From Chitinophagales bacterium (lineage in GTDB: Bacteria > Bacteroidota > Bacteroidia > Chitinophagales > UBA10324), in NCBI GenBank assembly GCA_025056305.1, contig JANWWJ010000022.1, forward strand, positions 149,097-213,096: 64,000 bases of DNA, in the 5' to 3' direction. The position numbers were made by a program, and so were the translations under genes. This document shows positions 29,296-37,686 of the stretch, piece after piece. Position 1 is the first letter of the stretch, and every line of letters starts with the position of its first letter. Below the pieces are notes generated by a model, which was given only the letters and a program-made list of their open reading frames with translations, searched no databases and had not been told where the DNA came from.

Positions 29296-29400
29296 CTACG
29301 ACAGCATCAACGACAGCATGCCTAACAGGGTCAAAACTAAACTCAGCCGTTGCAACAAGATTGCCCACCGCAGTGCTTGGGATTGTGTAATGGCCATCAT
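29296..29400 (-). CDS. Possible 34-aa single-TM small protein
   Basis: On the minus strand a 34-codon frame starts with two adjacent ATGs and ends at TAG (29298-29296). It has a polar N-terminus (MMAITQSQALRW) followed by about 22 hydrophobic residues rich in Leu, Ile, Val and Met, as in small membrane proteins. It lies in the 283-base gap between the isoaspartyl peptidase and a secreted-protein gene. No strong promoter or ribosome site supports it, and it could be a chance frame. Confidence 0.25.
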   Translation of the reverse strand: MMAITQSQALRWAILLQRLSLVLTLLGMLSLMLS

Positions 29401-29473
29401 TGGCTTTTTCCGCGCATACGCACGTCTGTAACTTTCGGTTTCAGCAAAACCGCAAAAAAGCTTTGCACACTGT

Positions 29474-29481
29474 TAATTTTG
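29474..29481 (+). promoter_or_regulatory. -7 element TAATTTTG four bases before a start codon
   Basis: This is an exact TAnnTTTG match that ends only four bases before ATG 29486. If it acts as the -7 element, transcription would begin at or next to the start codon and give a leaderless mRNA. A TTTG lies at 29462-29465, but too close to serve as -33. Confidence 0.35.
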
Positions 29482-29485
29482 CGTT

Positions 29486-29884
29486 ATGCGTTGGGTCCTT
29501 CTTCTGTTTTCATTCATCGTTTTCGTCCCCCAAGGAAATGCTCAAACCAGCCTTAAGCAGGCCGTAGATGATTTTCACTACACTCTGGCATTCACATATC
29601 ATCCTATGGCTGACGACAGCAATTATCAACCCATCCGCAACCGCAGTGCTGAGTTGTTGGAAAAAGCTCGGTTGATTGAAAAAGCGATGTATGGTGAGGC
29701 TTCTCTACCTGAGGAAATCGAGTCCAAAATAGACGTGCTCGTGTCTTCATGCGCAGCATTACACGATGTCATTCAGCAGGGAGCTACCGATACGGCTATT
29801 TTTAGTCGGTTATCCCGTATCCACGATTTGTTTCACGATGTCGAGCATGCAGTGATTGAATGGGAGCAAGCCCAAAAGCGTTAG
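29486..29884 (+). CDS. Small secreted helical protein
   Basis: No named family is assigned. The 132-aa protein has a clear signal peptide (about 1-19, cleaved near QGNAQ) and an all-helical mature part. Histidines are grouped in YHPMADDSNYQPIR and in HDLFHDVEH near the C-terminus. This pattern resembles small periplasmic helical-bundle proteins of Bacteroidota that keep an 'FHP...PIR.RS.E...KA' block. Metal or heme binding is a guess from the histidines. Its stop overlaps the convergent next gene by four bases. Confidence 0.7.
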   Translation: MRWVLLLFSFIVFVPQGNAQTSLKQAVDDFHYTLAFTYHPMADDSNYQPIRNRSAELLEKARLIEKAMYGEASLPEEIESKIDVLVSSCAALHDVIQQGATDTAIFSRLSRIHDLFHDVEHAVIEWEQAQKR

Positions 29885-30369
29885 GGTGCAAGAGTTTGCT
29901 TCAGATAGCGATTCCAGGGTGATTCGCTCAACGGTATAAGAAAGCGGGTGGTGAAGGTCTGCCAGTCTGTTAGCCAGGTGTTAAAGACCTGAGGCTCTTC
30001 GGGAAATTCATGATGCATCAGGCGGCCGGGCAATCGCTGATAATCCTCCACAACTATTTCCCCACCAACGTACAAGGCGATTAGGCGGCGATTCAAAAAG
30101 TCAACCCCGTAGCGTTTACCCAGTTGTTGGAGCATTCGGACGGAAGCGTCGATGGAACAACCGCTGACGGCATTAACCGATTCATCTGCGACCAAAACCA
30201 CAAGTCGATGGTGCAACACAAATGCATCGGCACGCAACAATTGGCCATGCGCCCTCCACTGGCGGCAAAACTGCTTGAGTTCTTGCTCTATTTCCTTTAC
30301 TTCTTGATCAGAAAGTTGACGATCACTCAGATAAACCCACACGCGGGCATTCGGCGCATATTGGTTCAT
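29881..30369 (-). CDS. Conserved Bacteroidota protein (often labelled 'ABC transporter ATPase')
   Basis: The 162-aa soluble protein matches a family widespread in Bacteroidota, with ARVWVYLSDRQLSDQEVKEI, WRAHG and the highly conserved GCSIDASVRMLQQL. Database entries often call it 'ABC transporter ATPase', but no Walker A, signature or Walker B motif is present, so the label is not supported here. Function is unknown. The frame runs upstream to 30438; ATG 30369 matches the family's N-terminus. A TACTTTCG box just upstream is a near-match to the -7 consensus. It is divergent from the TMTC-like gene. Confidence 0.75.
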   Translation of the reverse strand: MNQYAPNARVWVYLSDRQLSDQEVKEIEQELKQFCRQWRAHGQLLRADAFVLHHRLVVLVADESVNAVSGCSIDASVRMLQQLGKRYGVDFLNRRLIALYVGGEIVVEDYQRLPGRLMHHEFPEEPQVFNTWLTDWQTFTTRFLIPLSESPWNRYLKQTLAP

Positions 30370-30436
30370 GCTGCGAAAGTAAAACACTCCAAAAGGTGAA
30401 AAAGCCAAACCGTAGCTGTAAACTTGCTGCCAGTCC

Positions 30437-32521
30437 ATGCCAGCACAAGCAAAGAAAAAGGCGGCTGCTGCACAGGGCCAGGCTCCTACCTCTTACGAAA
30501 CGGCTCGCCTTACACGATTCCTTCCGCTTTTTTGTGGCCTGCTGGCCGCCCTGTTGTATGTCAACACATTGGGCCATGAATTTACCGTCGACGATGCCAC
30601 GGTGATCACCAAAAACAAGATCACTACAAAAGGTCTTGCAGCCATTCCTGAAATTCTAACCACGCCCTACCGAGCTGGCTTTCACGACAGGAAAGAAAGC
30701 CTCTATCGTCCCCTCCCCTTGATGGTTTTCGCTGCGCTTTATGAAATAGCCGGAAGCCGTCCCTGGTTGTATCATATGACAAATGTTTTGATTTATGGTG
30801 TGACGGCAGGCCTTGCGGCATATTTAATGGTGCTATTGTTTACTGCACAGCCGCCCTGGGTGTTGGGTGTAATGAGCCTGTGGTTTGCCGTCCATCCTAT
30901 TCATACCGAAGTGGTGGCCAACGTCAAAAGCCTGGATGAACTACTGGCAGCCCTCATGATCGTTTTGGCGCTTTGGGCTTCCTTGCGCTACCTGAAGCAA
31001 CCGGCAGTTATGTGGTTGCTGCTGACGGCAACCTGCTTCTTTCTGGCATTGATGAGCAAAGAGTCGGCAGTGGCTGGTCTGTTGTTGGTGCCCTTGACCT
31101 GGTATTATTTCCGCGTGCCCTCGCGCCGCGCCTACGTGCTTGTAGCCCTCTGGATGGCCGGCAGCCTGCTGCTGTACCTGCTGCTGCGTTATCAGGCCTT
31201 GGGGGCTCTAGTCAATTTTGAAAAAATAGAACCCATCAACAATTCGTTGGCCGCTGCCGGCGACCGTTACGATCAACGTCTGGCAACAGCTCTATACATT
31301 ATTGGGCTATATATAAAACTTTTGTTTATACCTCATCCCCTCAGCTACGATTATTCCTACAACAGTATCCCCCTGAAAGACTTCGGCGACCCGGCCGTGT
31401 GGTTGATCCTTTTGTTGTCCCTCGGATTGGCCTACGTCATGTTGCGGGGGTTACAACGCAAGAAGGCTTATACCTACGGCATCTGGTTTTTTGCCCTAAC
31501 GCTGGCACCAGTGGCCAACATTTTTTTGATGATCGAGTCTACCATGGCTGAGCGGTTTTTGTTTTTGCCTTCCCTCGGCTTTTGTATGACCATACCCCTG
31601 GTTCTGGTTCGGAAAAATCCGAGCCAACACCTAAGTCGCGGCTTTGCTGCTATATTACCGCCAGCATGGTATCGGCTATTTCTGCCCTTTTTTCTTGTGC
31701 TGAGCCTAAAAACCATTGACCGCAATCGCGACTGGAAAGACAATTACACCCTGCTACAGCATGATGTGCAAACCAACCCCAACAGCGCCCGTATTCGATA
31801 TGCCTTGGGTAGTACCATAATTTTTGAGAAAGCCCTGCCCGAAGCCGACGACCAACGCCGCCGGCAGTGGCTACAGGAAGGCATTGCGCACCTTCAAGCA
31901 GGCCTGGAAATCCTCAACTACTATGGCGAAGCATGGTTTAATCTGGGATTTGCTTATAATGAATTAGATGAATACGAAAAAGCCATTGCCTGTTTTGAAC
32001 GCGCCCGCATGCACATGCAAAAACTTTCTGCTGTTCATTGGGTTCAAATGGGCCTTGCATATGGAGAAAGTGGTCGATATAAAGAAGCATATGCCGCCCT
32101 ACATCAAGCCTTGGCGTTGAACGATACAGCCTTCGATGCATACAACAATATGGGTTTGTTTTTCTCAAGGCAGGGCAAGCAAGACAGCGCCTTGCATTAT
32201 TTACACCGGGCCCTGCAACTCAGGCCGATAAACAGCAAAGCCTTGTATAACATGGGGAATGTGTTTGCGGCTTTAGGCGATTACCCACAAGCGATCGCTT
32301 ACTACCGCAAAGCTTTACACTACGAACCTCAATTTGTCGATGCCCTAACTAACATGGGAAACTGCTATGCCGTACAGCAGCAATACGATTCTGCTCTGGT
32401 CATCTATCATCGAGCATTAGCCATCGATCCCCACCACCACAACCTGCGCAGCAACCTCAGCCTTACTTACCGCCTGAAAGGCGACACGGCCGCAGCCCGC
32501 AAGTTCGGACTACGGCCGTGA
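30437..32521 (+). CDS. TMTC-like membrane glycosyltransferase with C-terminal TPRs
   Basis: This is a multi-spanning GT-C-type protein. About ten TM helices fill residues 25-430, with an acidic pair in the first extracytoplasmic loop (EFTVDDATVI) and the block FAVHPIHTEVVANVKSLDELLA, both typical of the DUF1736/TMTC family. The last ~220 residues carry about six tetratricopeptide repeats (for example NMGNVFAALGDYPQAIAYYRKALHYEP). Animal TMTC proteins are O-mannosyltransferases; whether this protein glycosylates secreted proteins is inference. Start is ATG 30437 with a TAAACTTG near-consensus box 10 nt upstream. Confidence 0.85.
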   Translation: MPAQAKKKAAAAQGQAPTSYETARLTRFLPLFCGLLAALLYVNTLGHEFTVDDATVITKNKITTKGLAAIPEILTTPYRAGFHDRKESLYRPLPLMVFAALYEIAGSRPWLYHMTNVLIYGVTAGLAAYLMVLLFTAQPPWVLGVMSLWFAVHPIHTEVVANVKSLDELLAALMIVLALWASLRYLKQPAVMWLLLTATCFFLALMSKESAVAGLLLVPLTWYYFRVPSRRAYVLVALWMAGSLLLYLLLRYQALGALVNFEKIEPINNSLAAAGDRYDQRLATALYIIGLYIKLLFIPHPLSYDYSYNSIPLKDFGDPAVWLILLLSLGLAYVMLRGLQRKKAYTYGIWFFALTLAPVANIFLMIESTMAERFLFLPSLGFCMTIPLVLVRKNPSQHLSRGFAAILPPAWYRLFLPFFLVLSLKTIDRNRDWKDNYTLLQHDVQTNPNSARIRYALGSTIIFEKALPEADDQRRRQWLQEGIAHLQAGLEILNYYGEAWFNLGFAYNELDEYEKAIACFERARMHMQKLSAVHWVQMGLAYGESGRYKEAYAALHQALALNDTAFDAYNNMGLFFSRQGKQDSALHYLHRALQLRPINSKALYNMGNVFAALGDYPQAIAYYRKALHYEPQFVDALTNMGNCYAVQQQYDSALVIYHRALAIDPHHHNLRSNLSLTYRLKGDTAAARKFGLRP

Positions 32522-32542
32522 CGCACAACTGGAGTGTGCCGA

Positions 32543-33382
32543 TTATTTCTGTTCCATCAACTTGAAGAACTCATCAAGCTGCGGTAACATGATGATTTTA
32601 ATGCGTCGGTTCTTTTGCCTGCCCTCAGGCGTGTCGTTGCTGGCAATCGGAATGTATTCGCCTCGCCCACAGGGGATCATTCGCGCTGGATCGACTTTAT
32701 ATTGTTCCTGTAAGGCTCGAGCTATTGAGGTGGCACGCATCACGCTTAAATCCCAGTTGTCACGCAGGCATTCCGTGCGGATGGGCTTATTGTCCGTATG
32801 CCCTTCAATCATGAACTTGAGGTTAGGCTGCCCATTAACCACGGCTGCAATTTTTTCCAAAACTTCACGCGCACTGCTGGTGATTTGATAACTGCCGCTT
32901 CGGAACAGCAGCTTATCGGAGATGGAAATCATTACAGCACTACCTTCCACTTTCACTTCGATATCTTGGTCATTTACATCTTTCAACGCACCTTTTAGGT
33001 TCATCGTCAAGGCAAGCAACAGCGAGTCTTTCTTGGCTATTTGCGCTTGCAATCCCTTGATGAAGGCATCCTTGATACCTAATTGCTGCAATGACTGATT
33101 GATGCTTTCAGCCTGCTGCTTGGTGATTACCGACAGATCCGCCAGTTGCGCTGTAAGCAGGTTGCTGGTAGCACGCAGCTGGGCATTCTCTTCTTCCAAC
33201 TGCGCCACCCTTCGCCTATTGGCGTCCTTTTCACTCAAGCACGTACGCAACTGATCTTCGACTAAATAATAGTTGCGCTGCAATGAGTCATATCGCGCCA
33301 AGGCGGCTTTGTATTTCTTTGTAGATACGCAAGAACTAAGCGCAACCATCAACAGCAAGGGAACAACAATCGTTTTTGCCAT
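32543..33382 (-). CDS. OmpA-family peptidoglycan-binding lipoprotein
   Basis: The N-terminus (VVPLLLMVALSSC) is a lipoprotein signal with Cys18 as lipidation site. A coiled coil with heptad-like Leu/Glu/Gln spacing spans about 20-140, and the C-terminal OmpA domain follows, with IEGHTDNKPI, SVMRATSIARAL and GRGEYIPIASNDTPEGRQKNRRIKI, which bind peptidoglycan. It probably tethers the outer membrane to the cell wall. The frame extends to 33430, but ATG 33382 gives the lipobox. A TAACTTTG box lies at 33418-33425. Confidence 0.9.
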   Translation of the reverse strand: MAKTIVVPLLLMVALSSCVSTKKYKAALARYDSLQRNYYLVEDQLRTCLSEKDANRRRVAQLEEENAQLRATSNLLTAQLADLSVITKQQAESINQSLQQLGIKDAFIKGLQAQIAKKDSLLLALTMNLKGALKDVNDQDIEVKVEGSAVMISISDKLLFRSGSYQITSSAREVLEKIAAVVNGQPNLKFMIEGHTDNKPIRTECLRDNWDLSVMRATSIARALQEQYKVDPARMIPCGRGEYIPIASNDTPEGRQKNRRIKIIMLPQLDEFFKLMEQK

Positions 33383-33417
33383 ATGGATTGTTTTTGAGGT
33401 TTTTTCAGAAGTGGCGC

Positions 33418-33425
33418 CAAAGTTA
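33418..33425 (-). promoter_or_regulatory. Putative -7 element TAACTTTG for OmpA lipoprotein
   Basis: This is an exact TAnnTTTG box on the minus strand, 35 nt before the ATG at 33382 and predicting a leader near 31 nt. Upstream is a run of Ts on the same strand rather than a clear TTTG at -33. It would also argue against the longer 33430 start, which it overlaps. Confidence 0.45.
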
Positions 33426-33498
33426 AACATTGCCTGTTGCGAAAAAAAAATTCAATGGCCTAGCTTCGGTTAGGAAATTGTTGTTTTGCCTCCAGCGC

Positions 33499-35145
33499 AT
33501 GGAACATATACGCGCCCAAATTGTAGATGTGGTGCACCGCCGTATTTACCCTGGTTGCGTGACGATTGAGGGCGGAAGCATTTCAAGCATCACGCAAGAA
33601 GCCGGCGATGGACTGCCCTATTTGCTTCCTGGATTTGTGGATGCACACGTACACGTTGAAAGCTCCATGTTGGTGCCAGCCGCTTTTGCGCAGCAGGCCG
33701 TCGTGCACGGAACCGTAGCATGTGTTTCAGACCCTCATGAAATCGCCAACGTGTTGGGATTGGATGGCATTGAATACATGCTGGGCAATGCTGCCCGTCA
33801 AGCCTTCCATTTTTGCTTCGGTGCACCCAGTTGTGTTCCTGCTACGGCTTTTGAGACGGCGGGTGCCGAACTCAACAGCGGTCAGGTGGCAGCTTTATTG
33901 CAAAGGCCCGACATCGGCTACCTGAGCGAAATGATGAATTTCCCCGGCGTGCTCCACAACGATGACGAAGTATATCGAAAAATTGCTGCGGCCCGTGCTG
34001 TGGGCAAACCCATAGACGGACATGCACCTGGCCTTACCGGTTCCGAGGCCATCAACTACATCAAGGCTAATGGTCGGTTTGGCCCTGACCCGGTCATCAC
34101 CACCGATCATGAATGTTTCAGCTATGAGGAGGCCCTGTGGAAGCTGCAGCACGGTATGCACATCCTCATCCGTGAAGGCAGTGCAGCAAAAAATTTCGAT
34201 GCGCTGATCCCGCTGCTGAGTCAATATCCCGACCGCGTCATGTTCTGCAGCGACGATAAGCATCCCGACGATTTGCTTAAAAGTCACATCAACGATTTGG
34301 TGCGTCGGGCCGTAGAATACGGTATTCCGTTGTGGCATGTCCTGCAGGCTGCTTGTGTCAATCCGGTTCGCCATTACAAACTTTCGTGCGGATTGTTGCA
34401 GCCCGGTGATTCGGCTGATTTTGTCCTGGTGAACAACTTGAACGATTTCACCCCATTAGCCACCTATGTTCGAGGCGTTTGTGTCGCCCGTGAAGGCACC
34501 GCGTTGCTCCCATATTCACCAGCATCAGTGATGAATGTTTTTCGTTGCCATTTCAAAAAGCCTGAAGACTTTGCCGTACCGTGCAGCGGTAGTCGCTTAC
34601 GCGTTATTGAAGTATTAGACGGTCAACTCATCACCCGAAGCGGCTACGCAGACCCTTGCTGTGTCGCTGATAAAGCTGTAAGTAATCAGGAAACAGATCT
34701 CTTGAAGCTTACGGTGGTGAACCGGTATTTCGAGGCTCGCCCCGCTGTAGCCTTTGTACGTGGTTTTGGCCTACGCGATGCAGCTCTGGCCAGCAGTGTG
34801 GCGCACGACTCACACAACATTGTTGCCGTTGGCACAGACGATGATTTGCTTTGTCATGCCGTGAATGCAGTCATAGCGCAAAAAGGGGGCCTGGCTGCCG
34901 TCACGCCCAATGCTGAGGCTGTACTCCCCCTGCCGGTAGCCGGCTTGATGACCACGGAATCGTGCCCTGCAGCTGCTGCTCAATACGAATGGCTGAACCG
35001 CATTGCCCACGCTGCAGGATGCCGCCTCCGTGCTCCGTTCATGAGCTTATCGTTCTTGGCGCTGCTGGTCATTCCTGAACTCAAGCTGAGCGACCGCGGT
35101 CTGTTTGATGGCCGCACCTTTCAATTTACATCGTTGTTTTTTTAA
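33499..35145 (+). CDS. ade: Adenine deaminase
   Basis: It converts adenine to hypoxanthine and ammonia in purine salvage. The amidohydrolase metal site is visible in PGFVDAHVHVESSML and VSDPHEIANVLG, later GHAPGLTG and SDDKHPDDL, and the C-terminal DSHNIVAVGTDD block is specific to the Ade family. Length of about 548 aa is normal. The frame opens at 33430, but ATG 33499 lies next to the first conserved residues. It converges with the NtrC-type regulator across a 37-base gap with no visible terminator. Confidence 0.93.
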   Translation: MEHIRAQIVDVVHRRIYPGCVTIEGGSISSITQEAGDGLPYLLPGFVDAHVHVESSMLVPAAFAQQAVVHGTVACVSDPHEIANVLGLDGIEYMLGNAARQAFHFCFGAPSCVPATAFETAGAELNSGQVAALLQRPDIGYLSEMMNFPGVLHNDDEVYRKIAAARAVGKPIDGHAPGLTGSEAINYIKANGRFGPDPVITTDHECFSYEEALWKLQHGMHILIREGSAAKNFDALIPLLSQYPDRVMFCSDDKHPDDLLKSHINDLVRRAVEYGIPLWHVLQAACVNPVRHYKLSCGLLQPGDSADFVLVNNLNDFTPLATYVRGVCVAREGTALLPYSPASVMNVFRCHFKKPEDFAVPCSGSRLRVIEVLDGQLITRSGYADPCCVADKAVSNQETDLLKLTVVNRYFEARPAVAFVRGFGLRDAALASSVAHDSHNIVAVGTDDDLLCHAVNAVIAQKGGLAAVTPNAEAVLPLPVAGLMTTESCPAAAAQYEWLNRIAHAAGCRLRAPFMSLSFLALLVIPELKLSDRGLFDGRTFQFTSLFF

Positions 35146-35182
35146 TAAAAACTTGCTTCCGTTTGTTTGGCTTCGCCTTGGT

Positions 35183-36553
35183 TTAAGAGCCATGCAGCTC
35201 TTCACGTCGAAGACCGTATTTCTCCATCTTACTGTATAAATGGCTGCGCTGCATATCAATTTCGTCGGCAGTCTTAGATACATTCCAGTTATTCACCCGC
35301 AGCTTGTATTCAATAAACCGCTTTTCCATTTCGTCTCGAAAGTCGGCAAACTTGTCGAAGCGATTAAACAATGCCTCCAACGGATCTTTGGTCACGTTGG
35401 CTACGGCATAGGCCAGCACATCTTCTTCCGTGATCTTGCTGTCGCACAGTATGACCAGCCGCTCTATAACGTTGTGCAACTCCCTGATGTTACCGGTCCA
35501 GTGAATATTGGTTAGCACCTCCATGGCTTTAGGGGTGATGGTCTTACGCGGAAGACCATACTCTTCACAGATTTCTTGCATGAAGCGTTCTGCCAGAATA
35601 GGAATGTCTTCTTTTCGTTCATTCAGTGTCGGTACGTGAATGATGATTACGCTTAAACGGTGGTACAGGTCGAGCCGGAAATTTCCCCGATCGGCCTCAC
35701 GCAACAAGTCTTTGTTGGTGGCCGCAATCACTCGCACATCCACAGGAATATCTTTATCGCCGCCCACTCGGGTAATCTTGTTTTCTTGCAAGGCCCGCAA
35801 CACTTTCGCCTGGGCACTCAAGCTCATGTCGCCTACTTCATCCAAAAACAAGGTTCCGCCGTTGGCTTGTTCAAACTTGCCAATTCGTTGTTTGATTGCC
35901 GAGGTGAAGGCCCCTTTTTCGTGACCAAACAATTCGCTTTCGATGAGCTCACTGGGGATGGCTGCACAATTGACCTCCACCAGGGGCCCCTTTGCACGAG
36001 CACTTTTTTCATGAATCCAGCGGGCCACCAGTTCCTTGCCTGTTCCATTTTCACCGGTGATCAACACACGGGCATCTGTGGGCGCTACCTTTTCAATTTT
36101 TTCTCGAATCCGTTGAATGGCCGGTGACTTGCCCAACATCTCCCGCGTACCGCTGACTTTCCGTTTTAATACCCGCGTTTCCCGAACCAGCGTCACTTTA
36201 TCTAAAGCATTACGCAGGCTGATCAGCAGCCGGTTCAGGTCCATGGGCTTGGCTATAAAATCATAAGCTCCTTTTTTGACGGCCTCTACCGCGGTGTCTA
36301 TGGTACCATGCCCAGAGATGATCAGTACCGGAAGGTCGCTGTTGATTTCCATAATCTTTGCCAGCACCTCCAGCCCATCCATCTTGGGCATCTTGATGTC
36401 TAACAATACGGCATCGAAAGATTTTTCCTTAATCAATTCCAGCCCTTCCAGCCCGTCGGCAGCTTCCTCCACTTTGTAGCCTTCATATTCGAGGATTTCC
36501 CGCAGCATCCGCCGGATGCTCTTCTCGTCATCTATAATCAAGATGGTAGCCAT
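35183..36553 (-). CDS. Sigma-54-dependent response regulator (NtrC family)
   Basis: Order: receiver domain (1-120, phospho-acceptor Asp52 in LLDIKMPKMDG), AAA+ sigma-54 interaction domain (about 140-375, Walker A GENGTGKE), and a Fis-type helix-turn-helix (about 415-450, NVSKTADEIDMQRSHLYSKM). It would open sigma-54 promoters after phosphorylation. The loop that touches sigma-54 reads GAFTSA rather than the textbook GAFTGA, a change that I have the impression is common in this phylum. No histidine kinase is adjacent. The NtrY-like kinase at 50-54 kb is one candidate partner. A TACCTTTG box lies upstream. Confidence 0.93.
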   Translation of the reverse strand: MATILIIDDEKSIRRMLREILEYEGYKVEEAADGLEGLELIKEKSFDAVLLDIKMPKMDGLEVLAKIMEINSDLPVLIISGHGTIDTAVEAVKKGAYDFIAKPMDLNRLLISLRNALDKVTLVRETRVLKRKVSGTREMLGKSPAIQRIREKIEKVAPTDARVLITGENGTGKELVARWIHEKSARAKGPLVEVNCAAIPSELIESELFGHEKGAFTSAIKQRIGKFEQANGGTLFLDEVGDMSLSAQAKVLRALQENKITRVGGDKDIPVDVRVIAATNKDLLREADRGNFRLDLYHRLSVIIIHVPTLNERKEDIPILAERFMQEICEEYGLPRKTITPKAMEVLTNIHWTGNIRELHNVIERLVILCDSKITEEDVLAYAVANVTKDPLEALFNRFDKFADFRDEMEKRFIEYKLRVNNWNVSKTADEIDMQRSHLYSKMEKYGLRREELHGS

Positions 36554-36576
36554 TTACATTTTTGGTTGACAAAAAC

Positions 36577-36584
36577 AAAGGTAG
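36577..36584 (-). promoter_or_regulatory. Putative -7 element TACCTTTG for the NtrC-type regulator
   Basis: This is an exact TAnnTTTG match on the minus strand, 23 nt before ATG 36553, predicting a leader near 19 nt. No convincing TTTG is present at -33. It separates this gene's transcription from the six-gene run upstream. Confidence 0.45.
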
Positions 36585-36633
36585 AAATTCCCGCAAGGCA
36601 GCCGCGAGCACCCCACGCACTACAGCATACTGC

Positions 36634-37686
36634 TCAAGGCCTGCTGACCATCAGCTTGCCTCCGTATCGACCGCTCTGATGGGTGAAGCTAATCAGGTAG
36701 CAACCTTCGGGCCACAGCGCCACCGGTAGCAAGGTACGACCTGATGCCTCACGATTCCACCAAACTCGACCCGTGGCATCGTGCACCGTCAACATTCCGA
36801 ACTGCTCAGGCAAATGGATGAAAACCCACTGGGCCGCGGGATTGGGCCATATCGTTAGTTCCGGATGATTTACCTCAGCTATTCCGATGCTATGAAATAC
36901 AGTGTCCTTATAGATGACTTGGGTGACAACCGGAAAGCCGCCCACCATCTGAGCATTGACCTGCACCACCGGAAGGCCTTGACCCGGGGCCAACCATTTG
37001 TACTCAATCGTTTGCAGGTCAAACCGACTTCCGAGCTGCAGGGTGTCAACGAAAATCGAATCGCTTTCGGTAACTATTGACTTGATGCGCAGACATTCGA
37101 ACATACCGATAGGTGTCAAAACTGTGCCCCAACCATCCACCGTGTTTACGCGTTTGCGGTTTTGAGCGAAATAAAACACTCCAGGCAGCGAAAATTCCAA
37201 AAAGGCTTGAGATGAATCTTGTTTTCCATAATGCAAAGGCAGGTGATAAACTACATCTTTCGAACCATACACCATAGGGATGGGAATGCCCAAAAGCTCA
37301 GCGGCATATCCGTCTATCTGCAATTTGGATGAGGTGAGGGTATAAACGGTATATGCCCCTTCCAAGCCCAAATTTTCCAGGAATGCGGCAGCGGGTCCGC
37401 GGTTGGCCATATCAGAAAACAAAAAGAAAAACTGAAAGGCACCCGACAGATCGCTGATGGCCTTAAAGGTATCCCCCACGGAAAACAGAGGTGTCAAGCC
37501 GCTGAAATCCCAGAAAAATCCAGCTCCCGTCAGCTCAAGATCGGTTTGAAAACCGACGGCATAAGTAAGGATGTAGGTATCGTCCACTTCAGGCAGATCC
37601 GATTGCGTGATGGTGATTTGACCATGCGAAAACATGGCCCACTGCAACACGACAGAAACCGCTACAAATCGGAAGAACAATTTCAT
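36634..37686 (-). CDS. T9SS-secreted protein of unknown function
   Basis: It has a signal peptide (about 1-22, cleaved after SHGQ) and a 350-aa beta-rich body with no domain I recognise. The C-terminus (LTIWPNPAAQWVFIHL and GCYLISFTH) is a type A T9SS sorting domain, so the protein should be exported and anchored or released at the surface. The ATG overlaps the stop of the MORN gene by ATGA, placing it last in the run that includes the lipoprotein and barrel genes. Confidence 0.8.
   Translation of the reverse strand: MKLFFRFVAVSVVLQWAMFSHGQITITQSDLPEVDDTYILTYAVGFQTDLELTGAGFFWDFSGLTPLFSVGDTFKAISDLSGAFQFFFLFSDMANRGPAAAFLENLGLEGAYTVYTLTSSKLQIDGYAAELLGIPIPMVYGSKDVVYHLPLHYGKQDSSQAFLEFSLPGVFYFAQNRKRVNTVDGWGTVLTPIGMFECLRIKSIVTESDSIFVDTLQLGSRFDLQTIEYKWLAPGQGLPVVQVNAQMVGGFPVVTQVIYKDTVFHSIGIAEVNHPELTIWPNPAAQWVFIHLPEQFGMLTVHDATGRVWWNREASGRTLLPVALWPEGCYLISFTHQSGRYGGKLMVSRP

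Noticed and set aside
29881..30369. Function as ABC transporter ATPase
   Set aside because: The family is often labelled so, but no Walker A, signature or Walker B motif is present.
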